A program made the translations under genes and the position numbers. Shown here in pieces: positions 54,333-64,000 of a stretch of DNA of 64,000 nt. Origin of the DNA: Hydrogenophaga sp. (lineage in GTDB: Bacteria > Pseudomonadota > Gammaproteobacteria > Burkholderiales > Burkholderiaceae_C). The notes under the pieces were generated by a model. It saw nothing but the letters and a program-made list of their open reading frames with translations. It did not search any database and was not told the origin of the DNA. Each line of letters starts with the position of its first letter. Positions within the stretch are counted from its first letter, which is position 1. The stretch lies in NCBI GenBank assembly GCA_018333605.1, contig JAGXSV010000016.1, positions 1-64,000 of the forward strand. The letters are read 5' to 3'.

Positions 54333-55115
54333 ATGAAGGCCGGTGCCAACGCCGCGGCCCGCAAGCGCACGGGCCAGCCACTATTGCCGGAGGTCACGAT
54401 TTCTGAAGACAGCGAGGTGCGCTTTTTGCACCTGGGCACCGAATGGATCCAGGGTTCCATGCTGCTGGACGCGCCGTTCGACATTGAGCTGGACTATGTG
54501 CAGCGCATGGTGGCCTGGCTGCTGTTTGTGGCGCCCGAGTCGGTGGGCAAGCGCCGCGCCATGCAACTGGGCCTGGGCTCGGCGGCACTGACCAAGTTTC
54601 ATTTCAAGAAACTGCGCATGGACACCACCGCCGTGGAGATCAACCCCCAGGTGCTGGCGGTGTGCCGCACCTGGTTCAAGCTGCCCGACGATGGCCCGCG
54701 CCTGCGCGTGCTGCTCGCCGACGCGGGCCAGGAAATACGCAATCCCGCACACACCGGCCGCATTGACGCTTTGCAGGTGGACCTGTACGACCACGAGGCG
54801 GCCGCCCCGGTGCTGGACAGCCCCGACTTTTACGTGGACTGCCGTTCGGTGCTGAGCGACGACGGCGTGATGACGGTGAACCTGTTTGGCCGGGACACCA
54901 GTTACGAGCGCTCGCTGCAAAGCATTTGTGCGGCTTTTGGCGAAGACGCGGTGTGGGCTTTCAAGCCCACGCGCGAGGGCAACACCATTGTGCTGGCCCA
55001 GCGCACCGCCAGCCGGCCCACCCGCATGGCGCTGCTGGCGCGCGCCGAGGTGGTGCAAGAGCGCTGGGGCTTGCCCGCGGTGAAGTGGCTGAAAATTTTC
55101 AAACCCGTGAGTTGA
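54333..55115 (+). CDS. Spermidine synthase-like protein
   Basis: The 260-residue protein has the Rossmann methyltransferase-like core of polyamine aminopropyltransferases: QLGLGSAALTKF, TAVEINPQVLAVC and ALQVDLYDHEA. The catalytic aspartate region and gatekeeper loops of true SpeE are not clear, and the N-terminal beta domain is short. No S-adenosylmethionine decarboxylase gene is nearby. It may be a SpeE-like protein of another function. The ATG at 54333 follows GGAGAGGG. Confidence 0.75.
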   Translation: MKAGANAAARKRTGQPLLPEVTISEDSEVRFLHLGTEWIQGSMLLDAPFDIELDYVQRMVAWLLFVAPESVGKRRAMQLGLGSAALTKFHFKKLRMDTTAVEINPQVLAVCRTWFKLPDDGPRLRVLLADAGQEIRNPAHTGRIDALQVDLYDHEAAAPVLDSPDFYVDCRSVLSDDGVMTVNLFGRDTSYERSLQSICAAFGEDAVWAFKPTREGNTIVLAQRTASRPTRMALLARAEVVQERWGLPAVKWLKIFKPVS

Positions 55116-55117
55116 CG

Positions 55118-55186
55118 TGGCCCCCCGCGCCGCTTCGCATCACCCCCCCCTGGGGCGGCACCAGCCGTCCGGCGGTGCCTCTGGGT
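55118..55186 (+). repeat. GC-rich intergenic hairpin repeat, copy 5
   Basis: CCCCCCGCGCCGCTTCGCAT is followed by CACCCCCCCCTGGGGCGGCACC, given here in part, then CCGTCCGGCGGTGCCTCTGGG. It lies between the SpeE-like gene and the ATPase gene. Confidence 0.7.
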
Positions 55187-55251
55187 GGCGTTGTGGCGCG
55201 CGGCACGGGTGACCTGAACACTGAACCGCCGAGTCCTGTCGAAACGAACCC

Positions 55252-57063
<1,812 letters not shown>

Positions 57064-57140
57064 TGCCGCTACGCTCCGCCGCTGCGCGGGTCGCTGCCCC
57101 CCCGAGGGGGCTGACCCGCCTTGGGGCGGCCCGGCGGCGG
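57064..57140 (+). repeat. GC-rich intergenic repeat, second subtype, copy 2
   Basis: Almost the same as the copy at 51044-51120: GCTCCGCCGCTGCGCGGGTC, CTGCCCCCCCGAGGGGG, then CCTTGGGGCGGCCCGGCGGC. It lies just after the ATPase stop. Confidence 0.7.
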
Positions 57141-57196
57141 ATCGCTCTCACGGCCGTACCTTGACCGCTGAGCCAACCAAACCCAGCGTCACCCGC

Positions 57197-57695
57197 ATGA
57201 TCCCCATCAAAACCGAGTTCGCCTGGGCGGCACCACCGAATGCCGCCACTGCGGCATTCGCGACATGGTGCTGTTTGCCGACCTGCGCGAAGAAGACTTT
57301 GAGCTGATCCATGCACCCATTGACGACCTGGCGTTTGCCGCCGGCCAGCCGCGGGTGCGCATGGGCGACGCCGCCACCTCGCTCTACACGCTGCGCGCCG
57401 GCATGATCAAACTGGTGCGCCACACGGTGGACGGGTGCCAGCGCATCGTGCGCGTGCTGCGCCCGGGCGACGTGGTGGGCCTGGAAGCGCTCTGAAAATG
57501 CGCGTCGAAGACAACCCGATCATGTCCCGCCTGTTTTTGCGCGACGACATGGGCGCCATGCTCGACCTGAAGCTGGAAACGGTGAGCCGCACGCTCTCGG
57601 CCTTCGAGCGCGAAGGGCTCATTGAGCCGCTGGACAAGCAAAGCCGCGTCTACCGCGTGGTGGACGCCGAGCGGCTGTCCGTGCCCAAGTCCTGA
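57197..57695 (+). pseudogene. Crp/Fnr regulator, frameshifted and internally deleted
   Basis: The start MIPIKTEFA is followed by a one-base shift into GGTTECRHCGIRDMVLFADL, shown as its 20 residues, and a beta-roll that ends RPGDVVGLEAL and a stop. A second frame resumes at about 57498 with the DNA-binding end: MGAMLDLKLETVSRTLSAFE, then REGLIEPLDKQSRVYRVVD. The long helix and part of the beta-roll are missing. The C..C pair at the N-terminus recalls FNR-type sensors. It is unlikely to work. Confidence 0.8.
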
Positions 57696-57735
57696 GCGAC
57701 AGGTGGGCCGGCTGCATGTGCCGATAATCGGGGCG

Positions 57736-58671
57736 ATGCCCTCCATTCCCGCACGCGCCGTGCCCCACCTCGCCACCGGCCTGCTGCTCGCCGGCGCGGG
57801 CTCCATTGCTTTTTCGGGCAAGGCCATCATCGTCAAGCTGGCCTACCGCCATGGGGTGGACGCGGTCACGCTCATCATGTACCGCATGCTGTTTGCGCTG
57901 CCACTGTTTCTGGCGCTGGCCTGGTGGGCCACGTACCGGCAAGGGGGTGGAGGCAAAGCGGCGCTCACCCGCCAAGACTGGCTGGGCATTTTGGGCCTGG
58001 GGTTCACCGGCTATTACCTGGCGAGTTTTCTGGACTTCTGGGGTTTGCAATACATCAGCGCCAGCCTGGAGCGGCTGATTCTTTACCTCAACCCCACGCT
58101 GGTGCTGGTGCTGGGCTGGGTGGTCTACAAACGGCGCATCACACGCTTGCAGGCGCTGGCCATGGCCGTGAGCTACGCCGGCGTGCTGCTGGTGTTTGGC
58201 CACGAAGCCGACTTTGCCGGGCCCAATGCCGTGCTGGGCGCCGCGCTGGTGTTTGGCAGCGCTATCAGCTACGCCATTTATCTCGTGTACAGCGGCGAAC
58301 TCGTCAAGCGCCTCGGCTCCATGCGGCTGGTGGGCCTGGCCACCAGCGTGGCCTGCGTGCTGTGCCTGCTGCAATTTGCGCTGCTGCGTCCGCTGAGCGC
58401 TGCCGTGGTGGCGCCCGAGGTGATTTGGCTGTCGGTGCTCAACGCCACGCTGTGCACGTTTGCGCCCGTCATCATGGTGATGATGGCCATTGAACGCCTG
58501 GGCGCCGGCCTGGCCGCGCAGACCGGCATGATCGGCCCCATGTCCACCATCGCCATGGGCGTGCTGATTCTGGACGAGCCCTTCAACGGCTGGATCGTGG
58601 CGGGCACCGTGCTGGTGGTGTCCGGCGTGTTTTTGGTGACGCGCTTTGGCTCGGCCAGCGCGGCGAAATAG
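57736..58671 (+). CDS. EamA/DMT-family transporter
   Basis: The 311-residue inner-membrane protein has two EamA repeats with ten predicted helices (starting at about 13, 43, 79, 102, 130 in the first half and 160, 190, 220, 250, 280 in the second). The motif YLNPTLVLVLGWVVYKRRI closes the first repeat. Such proteins export metabolites or amino acids; the substrate is unknown. It starts 41 bp after the Crp/Fnr remnant, from which it may once have been controlled. Confidence 0.87.
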   Translation: MPSIPARAVPHLATGLLLAGAGSIAFSGKAIIVKLAYRHGVDAVTLIMYRMLFALPLFLALAWWATYRQGGGGKAALTRQDWLGILGLGFTGYYLASFLDFWGLQYISASLERLILYLNPTLVLVLGWVVYKRRITRLQALAMAVSYAGVLLVFGHEADFAGPNAVLGAALVFGSAISYAIYLVYSGELVKRLGSMRLVGLATSVACVLCLLQFALLRPLSAAVVAPEVIWLSVLNATLCTFAPVIMVMMAIERLGAGLAAQTGMIGPMSTIAMGVLILDEPFNGWIVAGTVLVVSGVFLVTRFGSASAAK

Positions 58672-58692
58672 TTTTAATCAGGAGATCAACAC

Positions 58693-59490
58693 ATGGACTT
58701 GGGACTTGCAGGCAAATGGGCGCTGGTGTGCGGCGCCAGCAAAGGGCTGGGCCTGGGCTGCGCGCAGGCGCTGGCGGCCGAGGGCGTGCATGTGGTCATG
58801 GTGGCTCGCCGGGCCGATGTGCTGGACGCTTCAGCGGCTGCCCTGCGCGCCGTGTCGCCCGGTGTGCAGGTGGTCGCGGTGGCCGCTGACATCACCACGC
58901 CCGAGGGCCGCGCTGCGGCGTTCGCTGTCGCCGGTGGCCCCGGCATGGCGTTTGACATTGTGGTCACCAACGCGGGCGGCCCGCCGCCCGGCGACTTTCG
59001 CAGCTGGGACCGGAACGCCTGGATCCAGGCGATCGACGCCAACATGCTCACCCCCATCGAACTCATCAAGGCCACGGTGGATGGCATGGCGCAGCGCGGT
59101 TTCGGCCGCATCGTCAACATCACCAGCAGTGCGGTGAAGGCGCCCATCGACATCCTGGGCCTGAGCAACGGCGCGCGCAGCGGCCTCACCGGCTTTGTGG
59201 CCGGCGTGGCGCGCAGCGGCATTGCCGCGCAGGGCGTAACGATCAACAACCTGCTGCCGGGGAAGTTTGACACCGACCGCATCGCCGCCGTCATCCAGGG
59301 TGCTGCCGATAAAACCGGCCAAAGCGTGGACGACATTCGCCTGGCCCAGCAGGCCCTGATTCCGGCCCGCCGCTTTGGCAACCCGCGAGAGTTTGGCGCC
59401 ATCTGCGCGTTCCTGTGCAGCCAGCACGCGGCCTACATGACGGGGCAGAACGTGCTGGCCGATGGCGGGGCTTACGCGGGAACGTTTTGA
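58693..59490 (+). CDS. Short-chain dehydrogenase/reductase-like protein with altered active site
   Basis: The 265-residue Rossmann protein has the cofactor loop GASKGLGLG and the NAG motif VTNAGG of SDRs. The catalytic serine is present (NITSSAV), but the YxxxK pair is replaced: the matching segment reads GLSNGARSG, giving S and R at the Tyr and Lys positions. I recall a 3-oxoacyl reductase-like subgroup (GGPPPGDF motif, LPG after VTINN) with this trait. Activity is uncertain. It may be cotranscribed with the transporter upstream (21-bp gap). Confidence 0.82.
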   Translation: MDLGLAGKWALVCGASKGLGLGCAQALAAEGVHVVMVARRADVLDASAAALRAVSPGVQVVAVAADITTPEGRAAAFAVAGGPGMAFDIVVTNAGGPPPGDFRSWDRNAWIQAIDANMLTPIELIKATVDGMAQRGFGRIVNITSSAVKAPIDILGLSNGARSGLTGFVAGVARSGIAAQGVTINNLLPGKFDTDRIAAVIQGAADKTGQSVDDIRLAQQALIPARRFGNPREFGAICAFLCSQHAAYMTGQNVLADGGAYAGTF

Positions 59491-59525
59491 ATGATCTCCC
59501 CGCAACGCCGCAGGCGGGGCGGGGG

Positions 59526-60464
59526 CTACCGCCTCGAGCTCACCACAATCCCGCCCACAATGAGCGCAAACCCCGCCGCGTGGTACAGCTGGGGCATGTC
59601 ACCCAGCAGCATGGCCGACATGAGTGCGGCAAACAGCGGGGTGAGGTTGGTGAAGAAGCTGGCGATGGAGGGCCCGACGCGGCCCACACCGGCGCCCCAG
59701 CAGCGGTAGGCCAGCAGCGACGGGCCGATGGCCACGAACAGCAGGGCGCCCGCCAGCGGCCAACCCCACTGGATGTGGCTTTGCCCCGCCGGCAGGGTGG
59801 GTAACAGGCTCCATTCGGTCGCCACCATGGCGCTGGACCACACCACTCCCATGACCATTTGTGCGAGCAAAAAGGCGGCCCAGTCGGCCTTGATGGCGGC
59901 GGGTTCGGCGCCGGGTTCGGGCTTGGCGAGCAGCCAGCTGTACCAGGCCCAGACCAGTGATGCCAGCAGCATCCAGCCGTCGCCGGGCACCAGTTTCACC
60001 GCTTGCAGTTGGGCCAGGTCGCCGCGCGAGAGCACCGTGGCCACACCCGCGAGCGACAGCGCAGCACCCAGCGCCGCACGGCGGGAAACGGGCACGCCGT
60101 AACACAGGCGACCCAGCAGCAGCATCCACACCGGTGTGCTGGAAGCCACCAGCGTCACATTGAGCGGTGTGGACGTTTTCAGCGCCATGTATTGCAGCGC
60201 GTTGTACAGGCCCACACCCAGCAGGCCCAGCAGCGCAAAGCGCCGCCAGTGCGGCCACAGGGGGCTGCCGGGGCGCAGCACCCAGCCCGCCACGGGCAGC
60301 AAAATGAGCAGCGCCAGCGTCCAGCGCAGCAGGTTGAAGGTGATGGGCGGCAGGACGCCCTGCATCATCCGGCCCACCACGGCGTTGCCCGCCCACATGA
60401 GCGGTGGAATCACCAGCAGAGCGATGGTGGCGGGTGTGAGGCGTGCAGAGGCGGTGTGCGGCAT
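59526..60464 (-). CDS. EamA/DMT-family transporter
   Basis: The 312-residue protein has ten predicted transmembrane helices in two EamA repeats. Typical motifs are PPLMWAGNAVVGR in helix 1, FNLLRWTLALLILLP, and the helix-10 end GFALIVGGIVVSSRR. The substrate is unknown. It is convergent with the SDR gene and divergent from the quinone oxidoreductase. The start is the ATG at 60464, giving MPHTASARLTP. Confidence 0.87.
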   Translation of the reverse strand: MPHTASARLTPATIALLVIPPLMWAGNAVVGRMMQGVLPPITFNLLRWTLALLILLPVAGWVLRPGSPLWPHWRRFALLGLLGVGLYNALQYMALKTSTPLNVTLVASSTPVWMLLLGRLCYGVPVSRRAALGAALSLAGVATVLSRGDLAQLQAVKLVPGDGWMLLASLVWAWYSWLLAKPEPGAEPAAIKADWAAFLLAQMVMGVVWSSAMVATEWSLLPTLPAGQSHIQWGWPLAGALLFVAIGPSLLAYRCWGAGVGRVGPSIASFFTNLTPLFAALMSAMLLGDMPQLYHAAGFALIVGGIVVSSRR

Positions 60465-60613
60465 GGCCTGCACTGTAACAACCGCGCCAAGCCCGACCCC
60501 GGCATGGGGCTGCGCGGCTGTCGCGCAGGCGCGGGTGGTGTTTCGTGGCAGCATGGCAGGCCTGTTTCGTTCAGACTTTGCCTTTTCAGCCCCACAACAA
60601 CGAGGAGATACCC

Positions 60614-61606
60614 ATGACCCAGACCAGCCGCGCCGTGCGCATTCACGCCCATGGCGGGCCCGAACAGCTTGTGATCGACACCGTGGAGGTGGGCGAACCC
60701 GGGCCCGGCCAGGTGCGCATTCGCCACCACGCCATTGGCCTGAACTTCATCGACGTGTACCAGCGCACCGGCCTGTACCCCAACGCCATGCCCCTGGCAC
60801 TGGGCATGGAAGGCGCCGGCGTGGTGGAGGCTGTGGGTGAGGGCGTGACGCACCTGGCCCCTGGCGACCGCGCGGCTTACGCCGCCAACCCGCCTGGCAG
60901 CTATTGCGACGTGCGTGTGATGCCGGCCATGAACGTGTGCCAGTTGCCCGACGCGATCAGTTTCGAAACTGGTGCGGCCATGATGCTCAAAGGCCTGACC
61001 GCTCAGTATTTGCTCAAACGCTGCAAGCCGGTGGAAGGCCTGACGGCCGACGACTTTGTGCTGTTTCATGCCGCTGCCGGCGGCGTGGGCCTGATTGCCT
61101 GCCAGTGGGCCAAGGCGCTGGGCCTGCGGTTGATCGGCACGGCGGGTTCGGACGAAAAATGTGCGCTGGCCCGCGAGCACGGTGCCGAGTTCAGCATCAA
61201 CTACCGCACCGAAGACTTTGCGGCCCGGGTGAAAGAGATCACCGGTGGCAAGGGCGTGAAAGTGGTCTACGACTCGGTGGGCAAAGACACGTTTGACAAG
61301 TCGCTCGACTGCCTGATGCCGTTTGGCCTGATGGTGAGCTTTGGCAACGCCAGCGGCCCGGTGGCGCCGTTTGCGCCCGGCATCCTCGGTCCCAAGGGTT
61401 CGATTTACGTGACGCGCCAGACGCTGTTCAGCCACATCACCAGCCGCGAGCGCACCCAGGCCATGGCCGACGATTTGTTTGCCGTGGTGCAAAGCGGTGC
61501 GGTGAAGATCCGTATTGACCAGCGCTTTGCGCTGACCGATGTGCGCCAGGCCCATGAGAGCCTGGAAGCGCGGGCCACGACGGGCTGCACCGTGCTGCTG
61601 CCCTGA
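60614..61606 (+). CDS. qor: NADPH:quinone oxidoreductase (QorA type)
   Basis: The 330-residue zinc-free medium-chain dehydrogenase transfers electrons from NADPH to quinones. It has the GroES-like domain (LNFIDVYQRTGLYP, GMEGAGVVEAVG) and the NADPH Rossmann loop HAAAGGVGLIACQWAKALG, given here as 19 residues. No structural zinc cysteines are present, as in E. coli QorA. GAGGAG at 60602-60607 is 6 nt before the ATG. Confidence 0.92.
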   Translation: MTQTSRAVRIHAHGGPEQLVIDTVEVGEPGPGQVRIRHHAIGLNFIDVYQRTGLYPNAMPLALGMEGAGVVEAVGEGVTHLAPGDRAAYAANPPGSYCDVRVMPAMNVCQLPDAISFETGAAMMLKGLTAQYLLKRCKPVEGLTADDFVLFHAAAGGVGLIACQWAKALGLRLIGTAGSDEKCALAREHGAEFSINYRTEDFAARVKEITGGKGVKVVYDSVGKDTFDKSLDCLMPFGLMVSFGNASGPVAPFAPGILGPKGSIYVTRQTLFSHITSRERTQAMADDLFAVVQSGAVKIRIDQRFALTDVRQAHESLEARATTGCTVLLP

Positions 61607-61631
61607 CCGCTGGCGCCATGTTGGAAAAAAA

Positions 61632-61652
61632 AAGCCACCCGAGGGTGGCTTT
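61632..61652. terminator. Bidirectional Rho-independent terminator
   Basis: AGCCACC (61633-61639) pairs with GGTGGCT (61644-61650) around a CGAG tetraloop, flanked by an A run on the left and TTTCTT on the right. It ends the convergent qor and beta-barrel genes. Confidence 0.9.
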
Positions 61653-61669
61653 CTTCGTGGTGGGCAGGC

Positions 61670-62173
61670 TCAGAAACGGTAGCCCACGCCCACAGTGAAG
61701 CCGTCGAGCTTTTGGTCTTTGCGGTCGTAGTAGCTGGTGTAGTCGGCGTTGAGGTACACCGCCTTGTTGAGGTCGTAGCTCACGCCCGCACCGTAGGCCA
61801 GGCCCGAGTCGCTGTCTGACACGCCGTTGGCCTTCAGGCTGGTGCGCACCACGCCCAGGCGGCCATACACCTTCAGGGCGTCGGTCACGGGCGCCTGCAC
61901 CTTGCCAAACACGCCCACCATGTTGCCGACGCTGAGCTTGGTGCCCGATTCGGTGTCTGAACGGGCGCCCGCACCCACCAGGCCCTCAACGGCAAAGTTG
62001 GGCGAAATTTCGTAACCCACAATGCCGCGAACCATGCCCGGACTGGCCTTGAGGCCGGGTTCTTTGAAGTCGAGCGCGGTGTAGCCCAGCTCACCGTAAA
62101 CGGATTGCGCCTGAGCGCCGACGGCCAACACGGCGAAGCCCAAAACAGCCGAAATTTTTGCGAAGCGGGTCAT
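61670..62173 (-). CDS. Small outer-membrane beta-barrel protein
   Basis: The 167-residue protein has a signal peptide (about 1-22, ending GAQA) and about eight predicted amphipathic strands. It starts SVYGELGYTALDF and ends in the aromatic sorting signal GVGYRF. It resembles OmpA-type or OmpW-like porin-family barrels. GGAGG lies 5 nt before the ATG. Function is unknown; such barrels often protect the surface or act as small pores. Confidence 0.85.
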   Translation of the reverse strand: MTRFAKISAVLGFAVLAVGAQAQSVYGELGYTALDFKEPGLKASPGMVRGIVGYEISPNFAVEGLVGAGARSDTESGTKLSVGNMVGVFGKVQAPVTDALKVYGRLGVVRTSLKANGVSDSDSGLAYGAGVSYDLNKAVYLNADYTSYYDRKDQKLDGFTVGVGYRF

Positions 62174-62290
62174 GAGACCTCCATTTGAGATTGAGGAAAT
62201 GCGCTGGATGTCAGCACGTTTCTATCTTGGAGGCCTATGTTGGCTGGGGTGTATCGCTATCAATTCTGAAGTGTGAAGACTGTATGCGCA

Positions 62291-62317
62291 TGTTGCCTGC
62301 ACCGCCGGCAGGCAACA
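62291..62317 (-). terminator. Hairpin after the aminotransferase gene
   Basis: A perfect 10-bp stem (TGTTGCCTGC at 62291-62300, GCAGGCAACA at 62308-62317, 7-nt loop) lies about 18 nt beyond the minus-strand stop. There is no T tract, so intrinsic termination is only likely, not certain. Confidence 0.55.
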
Positions 62318-62334
62318 AACGCTTACCTGAGCGC

Positions 62335-63480
62335 TCAGGCGGGCAGGGCGGCAGGCGCTACCTCGGCCAGTGCGCGCTCCAGGTGCTGCAGGGTGGCGGG
62401 CACGTCGTGCCACTTGTCCAGCCCAAACAGGCCAATGCGGAAGGTGCGGAAGTCGGCCGGTTCGTCGCACTGCAGCGGCACGCCGGCAGCGGTTTGCAAG
62501 CCGGCGGCCAGAAACTTCTTGCTGCTCTGGATGTCCGGGTCGGTGGTGTAGCTCACCACCACGCCGGGCGCCTGGTAGCCGGGCGCCGACACGCTGGGGA
62601 AACCATGGCGCGCCAGCAGGCTGCGCACGTCGCGGCCCAGAGCCATTTGTTCCTGGCGCACGCGCTCATAGCCATAGGTTTCGGTTTCCTTCATGGTTTC
62701 GTGCAGACGCACCAAAGCGTCGGTGGGCAGTGTGGTGTGGTACGCGTGGCCACCGCCTTCGTAGGTTTCCATGATCTGCAGCCACTTTTTCAGGTCCATG
62801 GCAAAGGTGGTGCTCTGGGTCGCATCAATGGCTTTCCGTGCGCGCTCGCTCAGCATCACCATGGCGCAGCAGGGCGAGCTGCTCCAGCCTTTTTGCGGCG
62901 CTGAAATCAGGATGTCCACACCAGTGGCTTGCATGTCGACCCACATGGCGCCTGAGGCGATGCAGTCCAGCACAAACAGGCCGCCCACGGCGTGCACCGC
63001 GTCGGCCACGGCGATCAGGTAATCGTCGGGCAAGATCATGCCGGAAGAGGTTTCGACGTGTGGGGCAAACACCAGCGCTGGTTTCTCCGCAGCAATGGCG
63101 GCTTTCACTGCTTCGATGGGCGCGGGCGCCCAGGCGGCTTGCGAGCCCTCGCTGGTGCGGTGGGCTTTCAGCACGGTGTGGCTGGCGGGGATGGAGCCCA
63201 TGTCAAAAATCTGCGTCCAGCGGTAGCTGAACCAGCCATTGCGGAGCACCATGACGTGCTTGCCGTGGGCAAACTGGCGTGCCACCGACTCCATGCCAAA
63301 CGTGCCACTGCCGGGCACCAGCACCGCCGAGTGGGCGCCATACACGCGCTTGAGCATGGCCGATACGTCGGTCATCACGCCCTGAAAGCGCTTGGACATG
63401 TGGTTGAGTGCGCGGTCGGTGTACACCACCGAAAATTCAAGCAGACCGTCGGGGTCGATGTGGGGCAGCAGTCCGGGCAT
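62335..63480 (-). CDS. Class V aminotransferase (alanine--glyoxylate / serine--pyruvate type)
   Basis: The 381-residue PLP enzyme has the Schiff-base lysine in SAPQKGWSSSP and the cofactor loop VPGSGTFGMESVARQ near residue 57. The aspartate before it is in VLDCIASGAMWVD. Sequence suggests alanine-glyoxylate or serine-pyruvate transaminase of the photorespiratory or glycine/serine pathway. GGAGA precedes the ATG at 63480. It appears monocistronic. Confidence 0.88.
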   Translation of the reverse strand: MPGLLPHIDPDGLLEFSVVYTDRALNHMSKRFQGVMTDVSAMLKRVYGAHSAVLVPGSGTFGMESVARQFAHGKHVMVLRNGWFSYRWTQIFDMGSIPASHTVLKAHRTSEGSQAAWAPAPIEAVKAAIAAEKPALVFAPHVETSSGMILPDDYLIAVADAVHAVGGLFVLDCIASGAMWVDMQATGVDILISAPQKGWSSSPCCAMVMLSERARKAIDATQSTTFAMDLKKWLQIMETYEGGGHAYHTTLPTDALVRLHETMKETETYGYERVRQEQMALGRDVRSLLARHGFPSVSAPGYQAPGVVVSYTTDPDIQSSKKFLAAGLQTAAGVPLQCDEPADFRTFRIGLFGLDKWHDVPATLQHLERALAEVAPAALPA

Positions 63481-63604
63481 GTTTGTCTCCGTCAACAAGT
63501 TCGCCGGTCAGATTAGCACAGCGCCATGAAAACCGGCGTCTCGAACCGCGCGGCCTTGGATCGCCGGTCCGCGCCAACGAAGGTGCCAGCCGCAGGATGG
63601 GCCT

Positions 63605-64000
63605 TTATTTGCTCCTGCGCATGCGCAAAATTTCGTCGAGTATCAGCGAGACGGCGCCGATGCTGATGCCCGCGTCTGCCACGTTGAAGGAGGGGAAATG
63701 CCCGCCATGAAAAATGCCCGACAGGAACGACCAGTGAAAGTCGAGGAAGTCCACCACATGGCCATACAACACGCGGTCGATCACGTTGCCAATGGCGCCA
63801 CCTAGAATGCAGGCCAGCGCAAAGGCAAACAGTTTTTGCCCGGAGTGTGAGCGCAGCATCCAGACGATGAACACCGAGGCCGCAAGGCCGATGCCGGTGA
63901 AGAACCAGCGCTGCCAGCCGCCGGCCGAGGCCAGGAACGAGAAGGCAGCGCCCGGGTTGTGCGCACGCACGATGTTGAAGTAGCTCGTCACATAGGTGCT
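63605..64000 (-). CDS. lspA: Lipoprotein signal peptidase (partial, N-terminus off window)
   Basis: Signal peptidase II removes signal peptides from lipoproteins. The visible 131 codons include [32 protein letters not shown] (20 residues), and [11 protein letters not shown], with catalytic aspartates in the VIDR and NVAD motifs. Three transmembrane helices are visible. About 35 N-terminal residues lie beyond position 64000. Family length is about 165. The gene upstream is not in view; ileS is the usual neighbour. Confidence 0.94.
   Translation of the reverse strand, partial: STYVTSYFNIVRAHNPGAAFSFLASAGGWQRWFFTGIGLAASVFIVWMLRSHSGQKLFAFALACILGGAIGNVIDRVLYGHVVDFLDFHWSFLSGIFHGGHFPSFNVADAGISIGAVSLILDEILRMRRSK

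Overview
The window is high-GC chromosomal DNA from a betaproteobacterium, most likely Burkholderiales and probably a Comamonadaceae member close to Hydrogenophaga. This is inferred from the gene families (PPi-type phosphofructokinase, single LolC/LolD exporter, DUF3034 and DUF3455 proteins, argH next to an AlgZ/AlgR-type pair) and from many copies of a GC-rich intergenic hairpin repeat. It looks like ordinary core chromosome: I see no prophage, insertion sequence, CRISPR array or rRNA operon. The first 22 bases are a run of G that looks like a sequence-end artefact. The last gene, lspA, runs off the right edge.

Layout. 0.3-6.4 kb: tRNA-Leu(CAA), cysM, a Nudix hydrolase, a TusA-like protein, a degenerate 2-hydroxyacid dehydrogenase and valS. 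6.4-9.5 kb: a rubrerythrin / Fe-S oxidoreductase / DUF3501 operon behind an AT-rich promoter with a Fur-box-like site. 9.6-16.4 kb: a SEC-C protein, truC and yaaA (divergent, start codons sharing one CATG), a 2-oxoglutarate hydroxylase, a shortened alpha/beta hydrolase and queF. 16.4-21.6 kb: an envelope locus made of a SigK-type ECF sigma factor, its RskA anti-sigma factor, an exported cupredoxin-like protein, an exported truncated hemoglobin and a DUF3034 protein. It is divergent from a Tat-exported ferritin-like protein and a DUF3455 lipoprotein. The two arms start from near-identical mirrored ECF-type promoters.

21.8-31.6 kb: an acetylpolyamine amidohydrolase-like deacetylase, about 1.3 kb of decayed DNA with a frameshifted DUF5655 gene, PPi-PFK, a CBS protein, a dienoyl-CoA isomerase-like gene overlapping dinB, a SIMPL protein, and an lldD-type oxidase followed by an orphan RskA-like membrane protein. 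31.8-43.3 kb: an OmpR-type two-component system, a kinase fusion, an acyl-CoA ligase, a Crp/Fnr regulator with a PIN-toxin remnant at its end, a UPF0114 protein, a hemerythrin, and an 800-residue fusion of an HSL-type esterase to a Baeyer-Villiger-type monooxygenase. 43.5-53.3 kb: argH, the AlgZ/AlgR-type pair, recJ, lolC/lolD, tatD and a DNA-deoxyinosine glycosylase. 53.3-64 kb: an inverted-repeat element, an mscS pseudogene, a spermidine synthase-like gene, a GspE/PilB-type ATPase, a Crp/Fnr pseudogene, two EamA transporters, an atypical SDR, a quinone oxidoreductase, a small beta-barrel protein, a class V aminotransferase and lspA.

The most interesting items are the mirrored ECF promoters, which predict the sigma factor's local regulon, and the esterase-monooxygenase fusion, which could turn a ketone into an alcohol and an acid on one polypeptide.
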